Assembly: GCA_045632525.1 (NCBI GenBank)
Contig: JAZQWV010000009.1
Span: 1 to 18,305 of the forward strand
DNA from: Fimenecus sp045632525
GTDB lineage: Bacteria; Bacillota; Clostridia; Oscillospirales; Acutalibacteraceae
Direction of reading: 5' to 3'
DNA length: 18,305 nt
Below are positions 1-7,956 of this stretch, piece after piece (positions within the stretch are counted from its first letter, which is position 1; each line of letters begins with the position of its first letter). The position numbers were made by a program, and so were the translations under genes. Below the pieces are notes generated by a model, which was not told the DNA's origin, made no database searches, and worked only from the letters and a program-made list of their open reading frames with translations.

Positions 1-1400
1 TTTGAATATTTGTCTTTATTTGCAATTCGCCAACCGATTTTGTTGACTTGTTTTGCTCTTGCGATGCCGAGTGAATCTTCAGGCACATCGTCTGTGATTG
101 TTGAGCCCGCAGCAGTATATGCGCCGTCGCCGATTTCTACAGGGGCAACAAGATTTGTGTTGCAACCGATAAAGCAGTCATCGCCGATTTTTGTGCGATG
201 CTTGTTTCTGCCGTCATAATTTACTGTAACTGTGCCACAACCAAAGTTTACACGCTTGCCAACATCTGCATCACCAACATAGGTGAGGTGAGAAACTTTT
301 GTGCCTTCGTCGATTTTTGAGTTTTTAACTTCAACAAAGTTGCCAAGGTGAACATTGTCACCAACAACTGAATTAGGTCTGATATGCACAAATGGACCAA
401 TGTCAGCACCACTCTTAACTGTTGACTGATAACATTGAACATTATTGAGTTTTGCATTATCTTCAACAATACTGTCGCTGATAATTGAGTTTGGACCAAT
501 CACGCAGTTTTTACCGATTTTTGTGTTACCTTTAATGATTGTGTTGGGCATAATACAAGTGTCAATGCCGATTTCAACGCCTGGCTCAATAATAACGCCG
601 TCAGCATAAGGAATGTTAACTCCGGCAGAAAGATGGAACTCTATTTCTTGCATTTTAGCATAAGTATTAAGTTCCATAAGCTGTAATCTATTGTTTGCAC
701 CCAAGATAATATCAGAGCGAGGTGCGAAGAATGTGTCTGCTTTTGCGCCAAGTTCAATGAGAATTGAAACTGCGTCAACAAGGTTATAATGCCCGTTTGC
801 TCTTGGTGGAAGCTGATTTAAAATATCTCTAAGTTTTGATGCTTTGAACCAGAATGTGCCTGATGAAATTTCATTTATTCTCTTAACATCACTATCTGCA
901 TCTTGCTCTTCAATAATACCCACAAAATCTCTTGAAGCGTTGCGGATAATTCTGCCATAACCGAAAGGTTTGCCCACAATTGCAGTAATAACTGTAATAT
1001 CATTCTGTGATGCGAGATGATGAGTAAATGCACCGTGAATTGTGTTAGCGTCAAGGAAAGGTGTGTCACCATTCAAAATGAGCACATGACCGTCTTCTTT
1101 TGCGATTTCTTCAATATATGGGAGTGCTTGCATAACAGCGTGAGCAGTACCAAGTGGAATTTCTTGCTCAACTGTATCAATTTTGTTGTTAGGGAATTCT
1201 TTTGCAAGATAATTCTTGATGTATGTGTCTTTTGCCGGAACAACTGTCACGATTTTTTTGATACCTGAACTCACAACAGAAGAAGCAACACAGCCAACAA
1301 GTGGTTTGCCCATAACCTCTGCCATAACTGATGGCATTCCTGATTTTAAGAGTGTGCCCGTAGCACCTGCCATAATAATTGCCAAGCCGTTTCTGTTCAT
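1..1400 (-). CDS. glmU: GlmU-type UDP-GlcNAc pyrophosphorylase / glucosamine-1-phosphate acetyltransferase, 3' end cut by window
   Basis: GlmU acetylates glucosamine-1-phosphate and then couples it to UTP, making cytosolic UDP-GlcNAc for peptidoglycan and wall polymers. I translated the open frame from the ATG at 1398-1400: 466 complete codons with no stop before the left edge, against about 456-460 residues for the family, so only the extreme C-terminus is missing. A GGGGG ribosome binding site precedes the ATG. The N-terminal nucleotidyltransferase fold is recognisable (LGTAHA, NGDTP, GYGRI, ANNRLQL), followed by left-handed beta-helix hexapeptide repeats. The acetyltransferase site is well kept (HLTYVGDADVG, then GTVTVNYDGRNK). 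The uridylyltransferase loop is abnormal: it reads AGATGTLLKSGMPSV where the family has AAGKGTRMKSxLPKV, so the usual Arg and Lys are Leu and Ser; EINTG is EISSG and GEYYLTD is GHYNLVD. The acetyltransferase role is secure, but the pyrophosphorylase role is doubtful. Confidence 0.93.
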   Translation of the reverse strand, partial: MNRNGLAIIMAGATGTLLKSGMPSVMAEVMGKPLVGCVASSVVSSGIKKIVTVVPAKDTYIKNYLAKEFPNNKIDTVEQEIPLGTAHAVMQALPYIEEIAKEDGHVLILNGDTPFLDANTIHGAFTHHLASQNDITVITAIVGKPFGYGRIIRNASRDFVGIIEEQDADSDVKRINEISSGTFWFKASKLRDILNQLPPRANGHYNLVDAVSILIELGAKADTFFAPRSDIILGANNRLQLMELNTYAKMQEIEFHLSAGVNIPYADGVIIEPGVEIGIDTCIMPNTIIKGNTKIGKNCVIGPNSIISDSIVEDNAKLNNVQCYQSTVKSGADIGPFVHIRPNSVVGDNVHLGNFVEVKNSKIDEGTKVSHLTYVGDADVGKRVNFGCGTVTVNYDGRNKHRTKIGDDCFIGCNTNLVAPVEIGDGAYTAAGSTITDDVPEDSLGIARAKQVNKIGWRIANKDKYS

Positions 1401-1439
1401 AAAATATACCCCCAATATAAAGTATATATAATCACTTAA

Positions 1440-1468
1440 ATATTATCACAAAAACAGAGCGTTTTCAA
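1440..1468 (-). promoter_or_regulatory. sigma-A promoter for glmU
   Basis: Read on the minus strand, TTGAAA (1463-1468) and TAATAT (1440-1445) are separated by exactly 17 bases. The -10 box lies about 40 bases upstream of the glmU ATG, with a GGGGG ribosome binding site in between. The box sequences and spacing fit the housekeeping sigma consensus; no operator is evident. Confidence 0.7.
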
Positions 1469-1491
1469 CACTTTTTTGGCTGTGGCTTTAA

Positions 1492-1520
1492 TTGACAAAA
1501 CAGGGTTTCAATGATATATT
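1492..1520 (+). promoter_or_regulatory. sigma-A promoter for the GT2 glycosyltransferase
   Basis: A perfect TTGACA -35 box (1492-1497) is followed after 17 bases by TATATT (1515-1520). The GTG start at 1555 lies 34 bases downstream. Its -35 box is 23 bases from the -35 box of the divergent glmU promoter, so the two promoters are back to back. Confidence 0.85.
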
Positions 1521-1554
1521 TAAATAGTTATCAATATTTTGGAGGAAGTTTTAA

Positions 1555-2484
1555 GTGCTTTCAGTAATTATTCCGTCATATAACGAAGAATTGAATATTG
1601 AACTTGCGGCAGAAACTGTCAAAAATCTTCTCAAAAATGAGAATATCCCTTGTGAATTGATTTTTGTTGACGACGGCTCAAAAGATAAAACTTTTGAGAA
1701 AATCTGTGAATGTAGCGAGAAATATAGCGAAGTGAAGGGACTCACATTCAGTCGCAATTTCGGTAAAGAAGCAGCAATTTATGCAGGTCTTAAAGAGGCA
1801 AAGGGTGACTGTGCGGTTATTCTTGACTGTGATTTGCAATTTCCACCTGAAAAGATTATAGAAATGTATTCACTTTGGCAAGAGGGTTTTGAAATCGTTG
1901 AGGGTGTAAAATCAGACCGTGGCAACGAATCTGTATTTTATAAGCTCTTTGCAAAGACTTTTTATAAAATGATGAGCTATTTTATCGGTGTTGATATGCA
2001 GTCAACATCTGATTTTAAGCTCATTGACAGAAAAGTTATTGATACACTTCTCTCTTTGCCTGAAAGAAACACATTTTTCAGAGCTTTGTCTTTCTGGTCA
2101 GGGTTTAAATCAACTCAAATTGAATTTGAAGTGCAAGAAAGAGAAAACGGAAAAAGCAAATGGAGTCTTAAAGGACTTACAAAATATGCAATTTCAAATG
2201 TAACATCATTTACCACTGCACCATTGCAACTTATAACCGTATTCGGTAGTGTTTTGCTTGTTTTCTTGGCAGGTATGTCGGTGCAAACTCTCGTGCGATT
2301 CCTTTTAGGACAATCTGCAGAAGGCTTTACAACAGTTATTTTACTCTTGCTTTTAATCGGCGGAAGTCTTATGATGGCACTTGGAATAATCGGTTATTAT
2401 ATCGCGAGAATTTATGAAGAAGTCAAAGGCAGACCACGATATATAATATCAAAAAAGACAAAAGAAGAAAAAGACGATAAATAA
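1555..2484 (+). CDS. GT2 polyprenyl-phosphate glycosyltransferase (GtrB/DPM1-like)
   Basis: This is a family 2 glycosyltransferase with two C-terminal membrane helices, of the type that moves a sugar from a nucleotide donor to undecaprenyl phosphate on the inner face of the membrane. The N-terminal GT-A start SVIIPSYNEELNI, the VDDGSKDKT loop (residues 38-46), the metal-binding DCDLQFPP (91-98) and RENGKSKW, typical of this subfamily, are all present. Hydrophobic segments lie at about residues 222-252 and 258-288, followed by a basic cytosolic tail. The 309-residue length is normal. The GTG start is supported by GGAGG at 1541-1545, nine bases upstream. The gene has its own promoter and terminator, so it is probably monocistronic; the acceptor polymer and donor sugar cannot be told from sequence. 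Confidence 0.9.
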   Translation: MLSVIIPSYNEELNIELAAETVKNLLKNENIPCELIFVDDGSKDKTFEKICECSEKYSEVKGLTFSRNFGKEAAIYAGLKEAKGDCAVILDCDLQFPPEKIIEMYSLWQEGFEIVEGVKSDRGNESVFYKLFAKTFYKMMSYFIGVDMQSTSDFKLIDRKVIDTLLSLPERNTFFRALSFWSGFKSTQIEFEVQERENGKSKWSLKGLTKYAISNVTSFTTAPLQLITVFGSVLLVFLAGMSVQTLVRFLLGQSAEGFTTVILLLLLIGGSLMMALGIIGYYIARIYEEVKGRPRYIISKKTKEEKDDK

Positions 2485-2490
2485 TAGTGA

Positions 2491-2517
2491 AAAGCACCGT
2501 TTTTGCGGTGCTTTTTT
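2491..2517 (+). terminator. Rho-independent terminator after the GT2 gene
   Basis: AAAGCACCG (2491-2499) pairs with CGGTGCTTT (2506-2514) around a six-base loop, and the T-run continues to 2517. It sits seven bases after the GT2 stop and isolates that gene from the recJ cluster. Confidence 0.92.
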
Positions 2518-2529
2518 CCTTGCAAAACC

Positions 2530-2558
2530 TTGAAATATAGACAAAATAATGATATAAT
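2530..2558 (+). promoter_or_regulatory. sigma-A promoter driving recJ and the downstream cluster
   Basis: TTGAAA (2530-2535) and a consensus TATAAT (2553-2558) are separated by 17 bases. The TTG start of recJ is 45 bases beyond the -10 box. It is the clearest promoter found between the GT2 terminator and the hup terminator, so it probably serves much of the 10-kb cluster. Confidence 0.88.
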
Positions 2559-2603
2559 TTTAATTTAGAAAAATATTGTAAAAACACGAAAGGAGCGAGA
2601 CTT

Positions 2604-4640
2604 TTGAGCCGAAAAAAATGGTTAACAGCACATATCGATAAAGACCTTGCAGCACAGGTTGCAGAGAGTCACAGTCTTGACCCCTTTGTGTCATTGATTT
2701 TAGCATCTCGTGGCATAACAGACTATGAAGATGTTGAAGAGTTTTTTGAGCCTGATTTCTGCTTCTGTGACCCATATCTTATTACTGATATGGACAAAGC
2801 AGTTGAGCGAATAGAAAAGGCGATAGAGAATGGTGAAAAAATCTGTGTTTTTGGTGACTATGATGCCGACGGTGTAACATCAACAACACTTATGTATTCA
2901 TATCTTTCTTCTTGTGGTGCAGATGTAGTTTATTATATCCCTGACAGAGTTTCCGAAGGGTATGGAATGAACTGCGACGCTATCAAGAAACTTTATGGGC
3001 AGGGTGTTAAACTCATCGTTACTGTGGATAACGGAATTTCTGCGATTGAAGAGATAGATTATGCAAAAACTCTCGGGATAGACTGTGTTGTAACAGACCA
3101 CCATAAAGTAGGCGACACATTGCCAGACGCCGTTGCAGTTGTTGACCCTCACAGAGAAGACTGTAATCTTCATTTTAAAGACTGGGCAGGGGTTGGCGTC
3201 GCATTCAAGGTGGTTTGCGCATTAGAAAAAGGCGATTATTCTGAAATATTGAATGATTATGCAGATATAATAGCAATAGGCACAGTTGCCGATGTTGTTG
3301 ATTTGAAAGACGAAAATCGCGCAATCGTGAAATATGGTGTTTCAAAAATCAACACAAATCCTTGCAACGGTGTCAATGCACTTCGTCAGATAGCAGGAGT
3401 AAGCGAAAGACCATTAAACGCAGTTGGTGTAACATATTCATTAGCACCAAGAATTAACGCAGCAGGTCGAATTGAATCTGCCCAAACTGCGCTTAAACTT
3501 TTGCTTTGCGACGATTTGAAAGTGGCTCTTGATATTGCAGAACAAGTTGATATCTGTAATCGTAAGCGTCACGATTTTGAAAATGAAATTATGGAAGCCG
3601 CTGTGGCTCATATTGAGTCAAACGATATGCTCAAGCACTCAAAAGTAATTGTTGTTTGTGGTGAAGGTTGGCATCATGGCGTTATCGGTATTGTTGCGGC
3701 AAGAATTACTGAAAAATATGGCAAACCCACAATTGTAATCACCTTTGACGGTGACGAGGGCACTGGCTCTGCTCGAAGCATTGACGGCTTTTCAGTTTAT
3801 GATGCGATTAAGTCTTGCGAAGATATGCTCACTCATTTTGGTGGTCACACAATGGCTGCAGGTCTTGGCATCAAGCGTGAAAATGTTGAGAGATTTTTCA
3901 TTTCAATCAACGAATATGCAAAGACTATTGAAGATGCTGTGCCAACTTTAATGTTGGACTGCAAATTAAATCCAGCATATATCAACGCTTCACTTGTTGA
4001 ATCATTAGAAACACTTGAACCCTTTGGTGCAGGTAATCCACAACCACTTTTCGGTATATTTGGTGTGCGCCTGTCTTCTATTCAACCTGTTGGTGAGGGC
4101 AAACATTTAAGACTTGGTTTCACAAAGGCAAACACACAGTTTACTGCAATGAAATTCTCGGCAACTCTCAACGATTTCCCATTCCGTGAGGGTGACATTG
4201 TTGACCTTGCGGTGAGAATTGAGAAAAATGAGTTCCGTGGTGAAATAAAAGCCAGTGTGCAAATTCGCGACATCCGTTTTTCTGGTGTTGATGAAGATAA
4301 ACTCTTTAAGTCCATGGGACTTTATGAAAAATATAAAAGACGCGAAAAGTTAAACTCACAAGAAGCAAAATTCTTAACACCAACAAGAGACTTTTTACTT
4401 GGCGTATTTAACTTTTTGAAATCATATAATATCTGGAGTTTCGATATTGAAACAATGCTCATTCGTGCGAAATGTCCTGTGGAAAAATATTGCACAATGC
4501 AAGTGTCTGTTGATGTGCTTGTTGAATTAGGGCTTATCCGCAAAGAAAATGAAACATTGATTTTTGATGGCAACGGAAAAAAAGCCGATTTGTCAAATTC
4601 AAATATTTTAAAAGAATTAAATGAGATGCAGGGGGTGTGA
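2604..4640 (+). CDS. recJ: Single-stranded-DNA-specific 5'-3' exonuclease RecJ
   Basis: RecJ degrades single-stranded DNA 5' to 3' in recombination repair and mismatch repair. DHH-superfamily motifs are clear: DYDADG (residues 85-90), VTVDNG (139-144), TDHH (164-167), then the DHHA1 motif GGHTMAAG (413-420). An OB-like region follows (about 450-565) and then a Clostridia-style C-terminal extension of roughly 100 residues that I cannot assign. Length is 678 residues. The start is TTG at 2604, supported by AAGGAG at 2590-2595 eight bases upstream and by the promoter at 2530. The TGA stop lies two bases before the rel ATG, inside the rel ribosome binding region, which suggests translational coupling. 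Confidence 0.95.
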   Translation: MSRKKWLTAHIDKDLAAQVAESHSLDPFVSLILASRGITDYEDVEEFFEPDFCFCDPYLITDMDKAVERIEKAIENGEKICVFGDYDADGVTSTTLMYSYLSSCGADVVYYIPDRVSEGYGMNCDAIKKLYGQGVKLIVTVDNGISAIEEIDYAKTLGIDCVVTDHHKVGDTLPDAVAVVDPHREDCNLHFKDWAGVGVAFKVVCALEKGDYSEILNDYADIIAIGTVADVVDLKDENRAIVKYGVSKINTNPCNGVNALRQIAGVSERPLNAVGVTYSLAPRINAAGRIESAQTALKLLLCDDLKVALDIAEQVDICNRKRHDFENEIMEAAVAHIESNDMLKHSKVIVVCGEGWHHGVIGIVAARITEKYGKPTIVITFDGDEGTGSARSIDGFSVYDAIKSCEDMLTHFGGHTMAAGLGIKRENVERFFISINEYAKTIEDAVPTLMLDCKLNPAYINASLVESLETLEPFGAGNPQPLFGIFGVRLSSIQPVGEGKHLRLGFTKANTQFTAMKFSATLNDFPFREGDIVDLAVRIEKNEFRGEIKASVQIRDIRFSGVDEDKLFKSMGLYEKYKRREKLNSQEAKFLTPTRDFLLGVFNFLKSYNIWSFDIETMLIRAKCPVEKYCTMQVSVDVLVELGLIRKENETLIFDGNGKKADLSNSNILKELNEMQGV

Positions 4641-4642
4641 AT

Positions 4643-6832
4643 ATGGCAACTGATGTAAATAAGATTTACAGTGACTTGCGCGAGAAAATCGCGTCAATTC
4701 ATAATAATAAAGATGAACTTGTAATCATTGATAAAGCATTTAACATTGCAAATGAATATCACGGTGAACAGCTTCGTCGTTCAGGTGAGCCATATATTAT
4801 TCACCCACTTGCAGTTTGCGATATTCTCGTAGATTTGGGTATGGATTGGCAATCTCTCGTTGCAGCACTTTTGCACGATGTTGTTGAAGATACTCATTAC
4901 ACAATTGAACAACTTACAGAAGACTTTGGCGAAGAAGTAGCAGTTCTTGTTGACGGCGTTACAAAGCTTGGTAAAGTGCATATTAACTCTTATGAGTCAA
5001 AAGAAGAGCAACAAGCAGAAAATGTTCGCAAAATGCTTCTTGCAATGTCAAAAGATATTCGTGTTATTATTGTTAAACTTGCTGACCGTCTTCACAATAT
5101 GAGAACACTTGAATATCTTTCTGAGCAAAAGCAAAGAGATAAAGCTCTTGAAACTCTTGAAATTTTTGCACCAATTTCTCACAGACTTGGTATCCGTTCT
5201 GTTAAAGAAGAACTTGAAGACCGAGCAATTCGTTTTCTTGACCCTGTTGCATATAAATCAATTGAAGACCGTATAAACGATTCTGATAAAGCAGGCGAAA
5301 GCTTTCTTAACGAAACAAAAGAACAAATTGCTGAAAGAATAACTCAGGTTGTTCCAAATGCAAAAATCAGCGGAAGAATCAAATCAGTTCATGGCATTTA
5401 CAGAAAAATGTATATGCAGGGCAAACAATTTGATGCGATTTATGATATTTATGCCGTGAGAATTATCGTTGACAGCGTCATAGATTGCTATAACTGTCTT
5501 GGTATAATCCACGATATGTATAAGCCATTACCGGGCAGATTTAAAGACTATATTTCAACACCAAAACCAAATATGTATCAGTCACTTCATACAACTGTTA
5601 TCGGTCGAAAAGCAGTACCTTTTGAAGTGCAGATAAGAACTTGGGATATGCACAAAACTGCAGAATTTGGTATCGCGGCTCACTGGAAATATAAATTGGG
5701 TGTTTCAGGTGGCAAAAAGAGCTTTGACGAAAGACTTCAATGGATTCGTGAAGTGCTTGAATCGCAGCAAGAGTCAGGTAGTGCGCGAGAAATCGTGTCA
5801 TCAATCAAAACTGACCTTATTCCTGACGAAGTATTTGTTTATACACCAAAGGGTGATGTTATTAATATTCCACAGGGCTCAACTGTAATCGACTTTGCTT
5901 ATGCAATTCACTCAGCGGTTGGTCACAGAATGACGGGCGCAAAGGTTGACGGCAGAATTGTACCTTTGGAATATGAAGTGAAAACAGGTGAAATTGTTGA
6001 AATTCTCACCACATCTCAGGCAGGCAAAGGCCCAAGCCGTGACTGGCTTCAAATTGCAAAATCAAGCCAAGCGAGAAGCAAAATCCGTGCTTGGTTTAAG
6101 AAAGAAAAACGCGAAGAAAATATCATAGAAGGTAAAGCAGAAGTCGAGCGTGAATTTAGGCGCAACTATATCCGTCTTGACGAAGAAGATTATAACAAGT
6201 TTATCAAAAAACTTGCCGAGCGTCAGAGAATGGATAATGTTGACGATTTCTATGCTGCCTTGGGCTATGGCGGACTTTCAATTATTCGAATGATGCCATA
6301 TATCAAAGACGAATATCAGAAGAATTATGATAAGAGTCGTCAAGAAATCAAGGTTGCCCCTGTTAAGACTAACAATAAGAAAAAAGATGATGGCGTTACA
6401 GTTGAGGGTATTGACAATTGTCTTATCAAATTCTCACAATGCTGTAATCCATTGCCGGGCGACCAGATTATCGGTTTCATCACTCGTGGCCATGGTGTTT
6501 CAATTCATAAGCGTGATTGTACCAATGTGCCAAAAGATGTAACAAATTGTGCCGAGCCTGCTCGTTGGGTGAACGCATATTGGAATAAGAATGTCAAAGA
6601 AGATTACAAGGCAACACTTCAACTCACTTGCCTTTCTCGAATCGGACTTATGGCAGAGGTTGCAATGCAGGTTGCAAATATGCGTGTTAATATTACAAAT
6701 ATCAGCACCCACGATATGAAAGACGGCAGAACAATTATTGAACTCACCGTCAATGTTGCAAGTATTGAACATCTTAAAAATCTTATTGCCAAAATTGACA
6801 AAATCGACGGTATTTTAAGCGTTGAAAGATAA
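4643..6832 (+). CDS. rel: Bifunctional (p)ppGpp synthetase/hydrolase Rel (long RSH)
   Basis: This RSH enzyme makes and hydrolyses (p)ppGpp, the alarmone of amino-acid starvation. Domains in order: HD hydrolase with HDVVEDT (residues 78-84) and RLHNMRT; synthetase with GRIK (R245, K247), RFKD (299-302) and QSLHTTV; TGS from about 397; a zinc-finger/RIS region with CCNPLPGD (600-607); and a C-terminal ACT domain from about 655. The RxKD motif is the form found in bifunctional enzymes, and the HD site is intact, so both activities are expected. I chose the ATG at 4643 (729 residues) over an in-frame GTG at 4637, because AGGGGGT at 4630-4636 is correctly spaced only for the ATG. The loop GRIKSVHGIY differs from the usual GRPKHIYSIY. 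The rel - dtd order is common in Firmicutes. Confidence 0.96.
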   Translation: MATDVNKIYSDLREKIASIHNNKDELVIIDKAFNIANEYHGEQLRRSGEPYIIHPLAVCDILVDLGMDWQSLVAALLHDVVEDTHYTIEQLTEDFGEEVAVLVDGVTKLGKVHINSYESKEEQQAENVRKMLLAMSKDIRVIIVKLADRLHNMRTLEYLSEQKQRDKALETLEIFAPISHRLGIRSVKEELEDRAIRFLDPVAYKSIEDRINDSDKAGESFLNETKEQIAERITQVVPNAKISGRIKSVHGIYRKMYMQGKQFDAIYDIYAVRIIVDSVIDCYNCLGIIHDMYKPLPGRFKDYISTPKPNMYQSLHTTVIGRKAVPFEVQIRTWDMHKTAEFGIAAHWKYKLGVSGGKKSFDERLQWIREVLESQQESGSAREIVSSIKTDLIPDEVFVYTPKGDVINIPQGSTVIDFAYAIHSAVGHRMTGAKVDGRIVPLEYEVKTGEIVEILTTSQAGKGPSRDWLQIAKSSQARSKIRAWFKKEKREENIIEGKAEVEREFRRNYIRLDEEDYNKFIKKLAERQRMDNVDDFYAALGYGGLSIIRMMPYIKDEYQKNYDKSRQEIKVAPVKTNNKKKDDGVTVEGIDNCLIKFSQCCNPLPGDQIIGFITRGHGVSIHKRDCTNVPKDVTNCAEPARWVNAYWNKNVKEDYKATLQLTCLSRIGLMAEVAMQVANMRVNITNISTHDMKDGRTIIELTVNVASIEHLKNLIAKIDKIDGILSVER

Positions 6833-6842
6833 AGGATAAATT

Positions 6843-7301
6843 ATGAAAGCAGTAATTCAAAGAGTATCAAGAGCAAGCGTTACCGTAGATGGTGAGCTTG
6901 TTTCAGAAATCAAAAAAGGATATATGATTTTGTTGGGTGTAATGGATGATGACACTCGCGAAGATGCCGAAATTCTTGCAAAGAAAACCGCAACATTGCG
7001 TGTTTTTGAAGACGACGAGGGCAAAATGAATTTAGACATCAAACAGGTTGATGGTGAAATTCTTGCAATTTCTCAATTCACACTCTGTGCCGATGTTAAA
7101 AAGGGCAACAGACCATCATTTATCCGCTCTGCACCACCAGCTGACGCAAATGAACTTTATGAATATTTCTGTAAACAACTTATTGAAAACGGCGTTAAGA
7201 ATGTTTATAAAGGTGTTTTCGGTGCAGATATGAAAGTGGATTTGTTAAACGACGGTCCTGTGACAATTTTATATGACTCAGAAATTTGGAGAAAGAAGTA
7301 A
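6843..7301 (+). CDS. dtd: D-aminoacyl-tRNA deacylase Dtd
   Basis: Dtd hydrolyses D-aminoacyl-tRNAs (and Gly-tRNA-Ala), keeping D-amino acids out of translation. The 152 residues match the family's length. The N-terminus MKAVIQRVSRASVTVDG, the catalytic SQFTL motif (77-81) and the conserved GPVT motif (138-141) are present. AAAGGA, overlapping the rel stop at 6831-6836, sits six bases before the ATG. Placement just after rel is a recurring arrangement in Firmicutes and suggests shared expression of translation quality-control genes. Confidence 0.96.
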   Translation: MKAVIQRVSRASVTVDGELVSEIKKGYMILLGVMDDDTREDAEILAKKTATLRVFEDDEGKMNLDIKQVDGEILAISQFTLCADVKKGNRPSFIRSAPPADANELYEYFCKQLIENGVKNVYKGVFGADMKVDLLNDGPVTILYDSEIWRKK

Positions 7302-7305
7302 AAAT

Positions 7306-7956
7306 ATGATTTCAGTAAAATTACATTTAGCTATTGGTAGCGATAACTTTGCAACCAACACATATATAGTCACCGACGAAGAAACAGGTGAAACTGCGGT
7401 CATTGACCCATCTTTGAGTGAAGATAGTCTTATAGAAAAAATAGAAGACAAAAATGTTAAATATATTCTCATCACTCACGGTCATTATGACCATATCGGT
7501 GGCGCAAATCTTGTTAAAGAAAAAACAGGCGCAAAGATTGTTGTGCATAGAGAAGATGAAGAAATGCTTTTAGACAGTAGCAAAAACGAGTTCAGAGCTA
7601 ATTACGGTTATGATATGCCACCAATAATTGCTGACATTTTAGTTGAAGACGGCACAGAATTAATGCTTGGTAATGCTAAAATCAAAGTTATGCACACACC
7701 TGGGCACACAAAGGGTGGAGTTTGCTATATTTTCGAAGATGATAGAATAATTTTCTCTGGGGATACATTATTCCGTCTCACAGCAGGTAGAACTGACCTT
7801 TATGGTGGCAATGCAAGAACAGAGCTTATGTCACTTGCAAAAATTGGTGAGTTAGAGGGTGACTATAAGGTTTATCCTGGTCACGACAACTCAACAACTC
7901 TTGATTTTGAAAGACAATATAATCGCTATATGCGAACAAGATTCAGAAGAAAATGA
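7306..7956 (+). CDS. MBL-fold metallohydrolase (glyoxalase II-like)
   Basis: This is a metallo-beta-lactamase-fold hydrolase of the small glyoxalase II-like type (YcbL/YqgX group). The zinc ligands are visible: HGHYDH (residues 58-63), His134 in HTPGHTKGG, Asp153 in FSGDTLF and His193 in YPGHDN. The length of 216 residues fits the single-domain subgroup, which lacks the C-terminal domain of true glyoxalase II, so the substrate is unknown. An ATG at 7273 inside dtd is possible, but the ATG at 7306 follows the dtd stop and a GGAGAAAG stretch (7288-7295), and gives the usual N-terminus. The stop overlaps the hemZ start as ATGA. Confidence 0.88.
   Translation: MISVKLHLAIGSDNFATNTYIVTDEETGETAVIDPSLSEDSLIEKIEDKNVKYILITHGHYDHIGGANLVKEKTGAKIVVHREDEEMLLDSSKNEFRANYGYDMPPIIADILVEDGTELMLGNAKIKVMHTPGHTKGGVCYIFEDDRIIFSGDTLFRLTAGRTDLYGGNARTELMSLAKIGELEGDYKVYPGHDNSTTLDFERQYNRYMRTRFRRK

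Noticed and set aside
1..1400. glmU as a frameshifted pseudogene because of its degenerate N-terminal motif
   Set aside because: The frame is open throughout, the rest of the protein aligns without gaps to the family plan, and promoter and ribosome binding site are intact.
4637..6832. GTG start for rel at 4637
   Set aside because: It touches the ribosome binding site AGGGGGT; the ATG at 4643 has proper spacing.
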